NCBI RefSeq assembly: GCF_900109045.1
Contig: NZ_FNYL01000015.1
Location: 1-64,000, forward strand
Direction: 5' to 3'
DNA: 64,000 nt
From: Dyadobacter sp. SG02
Lineage (GTDB): Bacteria; Bacteroidota; Bacteroidia; Cytophagales; Spirosomataceae
The translations under genes were made by a program, and so were the position numbers. Under the pieces are notes generated by a model that was not told the origin of the DNA, ran no database searches, and worked only from the letters and a program-made list of their open reading frames with translations. Of the stretch, positions 59,226 through 64,000 are shown in pieces. Position 1 is the first letter of the stretch; the number at the start of each line of letters is the position of its first letter.

Positions 59226-59624
59226 TTGAAAACGATGCCAATCCCCGAACGCTCCCCCTACATACGTGTACTCCCAGGCGCGGATACGCTCGACATTATC
59301 CTCAAAAACACGCACTTTCCCGACGACCTGCTTTCAGGAAACGTCGAATGCCATTCAAGGTGGGAAGAAGGCACTCCGGTTTTGGTATTCCGGTTCAAAC
59401 AGACCGCCTACGATTTCAGCGAACCGCTTGTTCCTACTGAACTGAAAGGCGGAGAAAGGGGCTGGCTGCAACCGCGACTGATTCAAACAAGATTACTACT
59501 CGCAGATAATGTAGTTACAGATCAGGTGACAGCCCGGACATTTTTTTTAACAATGCAAGAAAGCGACGAAATCCGAAAAGTTTTCGAACAGACCAACAAC
59601 AGGACAATGCCGTCAGGCATGTAA
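59226..59624 (+). CDS. Hypothetical protein with repeat-derived C-terminus
   Basis: The 132-aa frame (or 129 aa from ATG 59235) reads like a real beta-rich protein: SPYIRVLPGADTLDIILKNT, NVECHSRWEEGTPVLVFRFK, RGWLQPRLIQTRLLLADNVV and TARTFFLTMQESDEIRKVFE. I do not recognise the family. Its last residues (MPSGM-stop) are encoded by the palindromic ATGCC-GTCA-GGCAT hairpin of the adjoining repeat, so the original end may have been replaced. It is antisense to any SusCD readthrough. Confidence 0.55.
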   Translation: MKTMPIPERSPYIRVLPGADTLDIILKNTHFPDDLLSGNVECHSRWEEGTPVLVFRFKQTAYDFSEPLVPTELKGGERGWLQPRLIQTRLLLADNVVTDQVTARTFFLTMQESDEIRKVFEQTNNRTMPSGM

Positions 59625-59770
59625 CATCGGTAGCAACCGAAAACATAAATGTCTACCGAAATGCCCTTGGGCATGTAACAACAATGCATCGCAGGCGCAT
59701 TGCCGCGGCATTGTCGTTACATCCCTGCCGGGATTTATTCGCTTTTTTTGATCCGCCCTATTGCTACCAA
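59606..59770. repeat. Multi-palindrome repeat element
   Basis: Several hairpins occur in a row: ATGCC-GTCA-GGCAT (59608-59621 region), ATGCCC-TT-GGGCAT (59661-59674) and a long stem of ATGTAACAACAATGC (59673-59687) with GCATTGTCGTTACAT (59708-59722), 14 of 15 bases paired. GGTAGCAA (59629-59636 region) and TTGCTACC (59761-59768) form outer inverted ends. The layout looks like a small non-coding mobile or REP-like element. From 59771 to 59831 only the 26-bp sequence shared with 48439-48464 stands out. Confidence 0.75.
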
Positions 59771-59831
59771 TATTACACGCTACGCGATTTTATCAGGTCA
59801 TTCCACCCGTTCCACGGCGGATCATTCAAAA

Positions 59832-61352
59832 TTAATACCCCGGATTCTGCGGCATCAAATTCGGGTTCACCTGCAACTCCACGCGCGGGAGGGGCATCAG
59901 GTAATCGCGGGTCGCATTGAAACTATCGTGCGGTTCCAGTGAGTTGGTGCCTTTGAAAACCTTTTCACCCAGGTTGCGGCGCTTGATATCGTACCAGCGC
60001 TTGTACTCGAATGCGAGTTCGAGGCGGCGTTCGTCGAGGATCAGGTCGATCATTGCCTCTTTTGCAAGACCTGCCTTTACGTCCTCGGGGAAAGTCGTTT
60101 GCTTGCCGGCCCAGTTTCTGGCGCGGGCCCGGATCTGATTGATATAGCCCAGCGCCTCCGCATTAGGACCGTTCACTTCCACCGATGCTTCGGCGGCGAT
60201 GAGCAGGATCTCGGCGTAGCGCATCGCGGCGTAGTTATGGTCGGAATCGCGGCCTTCTGAATTGGAATTACCTGCAAAACGGGCGTATTTGGCAATATGC
60301 GGGCGTTTGGTGTTCGTAAATTCGGTGTATGGAACGAGCTTGCCGCCGATCAGCAGCGAGTCGTCGAAACTGACTTCCTTGCGGTAATCGCGGTTATCCC
60401 AGGTGTTGTACACTTTCATCGAAGGTACGATCACGCTCCATCCGCTACGTGGCGCGTCGCCTCCGCGTACGCCTGTCATGGGCGCCATAATGTCGTCGTT
60501 CGCACCGCCCTCGCCGGTTTTCATACCCAAAAAGTCGATATCGAAAATATGCTCCTTCATATTCGGGGCCTGGGGCGCTTTGAACAGGGTTTGAAAATCC
60601 GCTTCAAGCGCGTACCCGAACTTGTCTTTGTTGTCGATCACCCATTTTGCTTCGGTATAAGCCTTCTGGAACTGGCCCATCGTGAGGTGCACCGAGGCCA
60701 GGTAGGAAGCGGCCGTGCCCTTGGTAGCGCGGCTCCGCACTTCCGACGGCTGTTTGTCGGGCAGCCATTGCTTGGCAAATTCCAGGTCGGCGATGATATT
60801 GGTATAAACCGTTGCCGCAGGCGTTTTGGAAATGGATTTGACGGACTCCGGGTTACTGATAAAATAATCGATGTAGGGAATGTCGCCGAATACCTGTACG
60901 AGGTGGAAATAGGCGAACGCGCGGATGAAACGGGCCTCGGCGATCAGCGGGTTACCGGTGGCTTCGGGCAGATTGAGCGCTTGCGCGCCGAAAATGGACG
61001 CATTGGTCGAGCTGATAACCTGGTACCAAACCGGCCAGAACTGGTTGACCATGTTGTTGTTATCATCCATATTGAAGTCGTTCACCTGCTGGCGTTCGGC
61101 CGGCGTACCGCGGTCGCCAATGTCCTCCATGTCGCTCCGCAGCATGAGCGCCGACACAAACTGGCGGCCGTAAAGGCGTTCGGTAGCCATCCAGCCGTAA
61201 GCGCCCATAATGGCTGTTTCCACATCTTTGGAAGTCCTGAACAATGCCTCGGGCGCGAGCAGGCCCACGGGCTTCTCGTCCAGGTCCGCACAGCCGAGCA
61301 GCATGGAAAGCGCCGCGGTCAGGATTATCGATCTATTGAATAAATGCTTCAT
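59832..61352 (-). CDS. SusD/RagB family nutrient-binding outer membrane lipoprotein
   Basis: The 506-aa protein has a lipoprotein signal (TAALSMLLGCADLDEKPVG) and the SusD pattern: EALFRTSKDVETAIMGAYGW, NPLIAEARFIRAFAYFHLVQ, VFGDIPYIDYF, RSRATKGTAASYLASVHLTM, MRYAEILLIAAEASVEVNGP, YINQIRARARNWAG and the C-terminal LILDERRLELAFEYKRWYDI then NPNLMPQNPGY. It caps the TonB-dependent transporter encoded 21 bp upstream. The glycan or other ligand is unknown. The stop codon lies in the 26-bp repeat shared with the MetE-like gene. Confidence 0.95.
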   Translation of the reverse strand: MKHLFNRSIILTAALSMLLGCADLDEKPVGLLAPEALFRTSKDVETAIMGAYGWMATERLYGRQFVSALMLRSDMEDIGDRGTPAERQQVNDFNMDDNNNMVNQFWPVWYQVISSTNASIFGAQALNLPEATGNPLIAEARFIRAFAYFHLVQVFGDIPYIDYFISNPESVKSISKTPAATVYTNIIADLEFAKQWLPDKQPSEVRSRATKGTAASYLASVHLTMGQFQKAYTEAKWVIDNKDKFGYALEADFQTLFKAPQAPNMKEHIFDIDFLGMKTGEGGANDDIMAPMTGVRGGDAPRSGWSVIVPSMKVYNTWDNRDYRKEVSFDDSLLIGGKLVPYTEFTNTKRPHIAKYARFAGNSNSEGRDSDHNYAAMRYAEILLIAAEASVEVNGPNAEALGYINQIRARARNWAGKQTTFPEDVKAGLAKEAMIDLILDERRLELAFEYKRWYDIKRRNLGEKVFKGTNSLEPHDSFNATRDYLMPLPRVELQVNPNLMPQNPGY

Positions 61353-61373
61353 TTTTGATGTCCGTTTAATGCT

Positions 61374-64000
61374 TTAAAAACCCAGGTTCAGGCCGATGGT
61401 GTACGATTTCGCGTTCGGATAGCTGCCGTAGTCGAGGCCGAGGTTACGGTTGCTGTCGGTGTTCCCGTCCGACGAGTAGTTCACTTCCGGGTCGTAGCCT
61501 TTGTACTTGGTGAATGTCAGGATGTTCTGGGCGCTGGCGTAAATGCGCAGCTTGCTGATATGCAGCTTTTCGAGCACGGGTTTGGGAAAATTATAACCGA
61601 TAGCCAGGTTTTTCATCCTCACAAAACTGCCATCCTTCACCCACCGCGTCGATACCCGGCGCGTGCGGCCGACCGCCGCTTTCGGCACGTCGGTATTGGT
61701 ATTGGTCGGTGTCCAGCGGTTCAATGCTTCGGTGGTCGCATTGTTGATGGCCGAGAGCAGGTTCAATTCCATCAAAGTATAGCTCAGCATATCGTTGCCT
61801 TTCGAAGCCTGGAAAAAAACATTCAGGTCAAAACCCTTGTAACTGAAATCGTTGCTCATTCCCCAGGTGAATTTCGGGTGCGGGTTACCGATGATCGTGC
61901 GGTCGTCGCTGTTGAGCATGCCGTCGGGCTCGCCTGTGAGCTGGCCGTTCGCGTCCTTTTTACCATTAATATCCCTGAATTTCTCGCCGCCCGCTACCGT
62001 TTCGAAGCCGCCGCCGGGAATGAAGCTATCGCCATCCTGGTACACGCCGTCGTAGATCCAGCCATAGAAACTACCAACCGGATAGCCTTCGCGCAATACC
62101 TGGGTTTGACCCATCCCTACCATGTGCCCCGGTGCCGAGCCGTAAAGAATATCCGTGCCTGCGGGCAGTTTCAGGATTTTATTACGGTTTAAAGAGAAGT
62201 TAATATCCGTACTCCATTTGAAAGCACCCACGAGGTTGCGGGTATTGAATGTAAACTCGATTCCTTTGTTTTCAACCTCGCCGATATTCTGTAACTGGTT
62301 GGTATAACCCGAATACTGCGGCAACTGCACGCTAAAAAGCAAGTCTTTCGTGACGCGGCGGTAGTAATCGGCCACGAGGTTGATGCGGTTGTTGAACAAA
62401 CTCACATCCGCACCGAAGTCCAACTGATGCGTTGTTTCCCAGGTAAGGTCGTCGTTGGCGACGGTGGTCGGGCGCACGGCGTTCGTTGGTGATCCGTTGA
62501 TAACGGCATACACATTCGAGAAGCGGGCCATCGTTTGGTAAGGCTCTATCGCCTGGTTACCCGTCAGTCCGTAGCTCACGCGCCATTTCCACTGGCTGAT
62601 CGCCGAAATGTTCTGCATAAAAGGCTCGCTCGACATTTTCCATGCAAATGCGCCGGAGGGGAACGTAGCCCATTTGTGGTTTTTACTAAAATTCGAAGAG
62701 CCGTCCTGCCGGATATTGGCCGTAAACAAATACTTGTCAGCCAATGAATAAGTGAGACGTGCATAATAGGAAGCGAGTACCCATTCCGTAAGCCCCGAAT
62801 TCGGGCTTTGCCACACCGACGAGCCGCCCAGGTTCCAGTAAGAAACCGCATCCGTAATGAACGACTGCCCCGAGCCGCCCCAGGTTTCACTGGACGATTT
62901 CTGGTAGGAATAGCCCGCCATGACCGACAGGTCGTGCGCACTGCCGATTTTTTTGTTGTAGGTCAAATAGTTCTCATTCAACAGCAATGTACTTTTTGAA
63001 CCATTTACAGTCGCTGCACCTCCAACGTTCCGGCCGTCATTCAATGTAGTCGGCGTGAACGTGCCGGTACGGCCACTGTTGGTCGTGGCACCCAGCGTCA
63101 CCCTGAATTTCAGGTCTTTGAGAATATTGTATTCGGCGTAAAGGTTGCCCTGGATGCGATCGGCCAGCGACTCGTTTTCCAGCTGTGTGGCAATCGCATA
63201 GGGATTATCGATCGGATCGCTGAGGCGCCCTACCGTAAAACGACCATTAGCGTCGCGTATCGGCTGGTCGGGTTCGAATTTCAGTGCCGCCGACATTACT
63301 CCCGGCGTAAGTCCGCCCGAGCCCTCCTGTGTACGCGACTGCTGGCGCGACACGCGCTGCGCGAAGAGGTTCAAACCCAGTTTCAGCCTCTTGGTGGCAT
63401 TGATATCGATATTGCTCGTCACCGAATACCGCTTGTAACCCGAATTGAGGATAATACCTTTCTGATCGTAATAAGCGCCCGATACATAATATTTCACCGC
63501 CTCGCTGCCGCCTGCTACCGACAACTGGTGGTTCTGAATGCCGCCACGACGGAAGATTTCGTCCTGCCAGTCGGTATCGGCACCTTGCGAAACGATGGTC
63601 GGACGGGCCTCCTGCACATAGTCGAGAAATTGCTTCGCATTGAGCAAATCGAGGCGATTGATCTCCTTCTGGCTTGAAAACGAAGTATTGAAGTCGATAC
63701 GCGGCTTACCCGAAGTACCTTTTTTGGTCGTCACCATGATCACGCCGTTGGCGCCGCGCGATCCGTAAATGGCTGTGGCCGACGCATCTTTCAGGATTTC
63801 AATCGATTCGATATCCTCCGGCGGCGGCAATGTACCGCCAACAAAACCGTCGACCACGTAAATAGGATCGCTGCTTGCATTAATGGAAGTACCTCCGCGA
63901 ATACGCACCTTGAAATTCGAGCCCGGCTCACCGTTATTGGCCTGGATCTGCACGCCTGCGGCGCGGCCCTGCAAAGCCTGCACGGTTCCTAATGCCGGAT
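61374..64000 (-). CDS. SusC/RagA TonB-linked outer membrane protein, 5' end outside the window
   Basis: The frame runs unbroken to the right edge (PALGTVQALQGRAAGVQIQA reads in from 63998), so the N-terminus with signal and carboxypeptidase-like domain is missing. The plug domain is visible (KVRIRGGTSINASSDPIYVV, DGFVGGTLPPPEDIESIEIL, KDASATAIYGSRGANGVIMV). A long beta-barrel follows (for example LSVAGGSEAVKYYVSGAYYD, NKIGSAHDL-type hairpins), closing in YPNAKSYTIGLNLGF with the terminal aromatic residue. With SusD it imports a polymer-derived nutrient. About 875 residues are present; the full size is probably about 1000. Confidence 0.95.
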   Translation of the reverse strand, partial: PALGTVQALQGRAAGVQIQANNGEPGSNFKVRIRGGTSINASSDPIYVVDGFVGGTLPPPEDIESIEILKDASATAIYGSRGANGVIMVTTKKGTSGKPRIDFNTSFSSQKEINRLDLLNAKQFLDYVQEARPTIVSQGADTDWQDEIFRRGGIQNHQLSVAGGSEAVKYYVSGAYYDQKGIILNSGYKRYSVTSNIDINATKRLKLGLNLFAQRVSRQQSRTQEGSGGLTPGVMSAALKFEPDQPIRDANGRFTVGRLSDPIDNPYAIATQLENESLADRIQGNLYAEYNILKDLKFRVTLGATTNSGRTGTFTPTTLNDGRNVGGAATVNGSKSTLLLNENYLTYNKKIGSAHDLSVMAGYSYQKSSSETWGGSGQSFITDAVSYWNLGGSSVWQSPNSGLTEWVLASYYARLTYSLADKYLFTANIRQDGSSNFSKNHKWATFPSGAFAWKMSSEPFMQNISAISQWKWRVSYGLTGNQAIEPYQTMARFSNVYAVINGSPTNAVRPTTVANDDLTWETTHQLDFGADVSLFNNRINLVADYYRRVTKDLLFSVQLPQYSGYTNQLQNIGEVENKGIEFTFNTRNLVGAFKWSTDINFSLNRNKILKLPAGTDILYGSAPGHMVGMGQTQVLREGYPVGSFYGWIYDGVYQDGDSFIPGGGFETVAGGEKFRDINGKKDANGQLTGEPDGMLNSDDRTIIGNPHPKFTWGMSNDFSYKGFDLNVFFQASKGNDMLSYTLMELNLLSAINNATTEALNRWTPTNTNTDVPKAAVGRTRRVSTRWVKDGSFVRMKNLAIGYNFPKPVLEKLHISKLRIYASAQNILTFTKYKGYDPEVNYSSDGNTDSNRNLGLDYGSYPNAKSYTIGLNLGF

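Noticed and set aside
60297..61343. 348-codon open frame on the plus strand over susD
   Set aside because: It is a shadow of a clear SusD lipoprotein; no domain pattern is seen in the plus-strand translation.

Overview
The window looks like a chromosome segment of a Bacteroidetes of the order Cytophagales; a Dyadobacter-like genus is my best guess, made from memory of gene content and not tested by any search. Evidence for the phylum: a SusC/SusD pair, two proteins ending in type IX secretion (T9SS) sorting domains, DUF4097 and BatA/DUF4159 clusters, an ECF sigma factor of the Bacteroidetes expansion type, FtsX-type permeases with an N-terminal 'permease prefix' domain, a CusA-TolC fusion, and promoter-like TTTG/TAnnTTTG pairs. 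I saw no rRNA, tRNA, CRISPR array, insertion sequence or integrase.

Layout. 1-211: tandem copies of a palindromic intergenic repeat, then an orphan ECF sigma factor (267-857). 1118-4092 (-): a second ECF sigma factor, a membrane anti-sigma-like protein with HEAT-like repeats, and two exported DUF4097 proteins. 4295-10787 (+): a PadR regulator, two large FtsX-type permeases and a TPR protein. 10802-25029 (-): ten genes running leftward: two TldD/TldE-type pairs, DUF4159, MoxR ATPase, DUF58, BatA, a DUF4175-like protein and a last membrane protein. This resembles a MoxR-based envelope chaperone module joined to Tat-exported metallopeptidases. 25160-25458: a larger cluster of the repeat seen at the left edge. 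25457-30144: a one-domain response regulator and a small catabolic unit (TIM-barrel isomerase, sugar-porter MFS, phytanoyl-CoA dioxygenase-like enzyme) divergent from an AraC regulator.

30203-33180: a haem-binding protein and a secreted GH9 cellulase. 33479-37805 (+): phenylalanine/tyrosine degradation operon hmgA-hppD-phhA-fahA, then a TetR gene. 38524-44531 (-): heavy-metal efflux operon (Cys-rich small protein, CusA-TolC fusion, adaptor). 44746-50014: small exported proteins, an SDR, an AraC regulator, an AhpD-like protein and a MetE-like protein, with octamer arrays and inverted repeats between them. 50264-51976 (+): a TPR-membrane-HTH regulator, converging on 51978-59053 (-), where four tail-collar (MdpB-type) proteins precede a giant T9SS-secreted beta-helix protein. 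59832 to the window end (-): SusD and an incomplete SusC.

The most unusual material is (i) the duplicated tldD/tldE block with opposed octamer arrays in both internal gaps and Tat signals on only one partner, (ii) the four-gene tail-collar block outside any prophage, (iii) in-frame 15-bp minisatellites in two unrelated genes, (iv) several families of palindromic intergenic repeats, and (v) an internal signal-peptide-like segment at the CusA/TolC junction. All functional statements come from reading the sequence and from memory of protein families.
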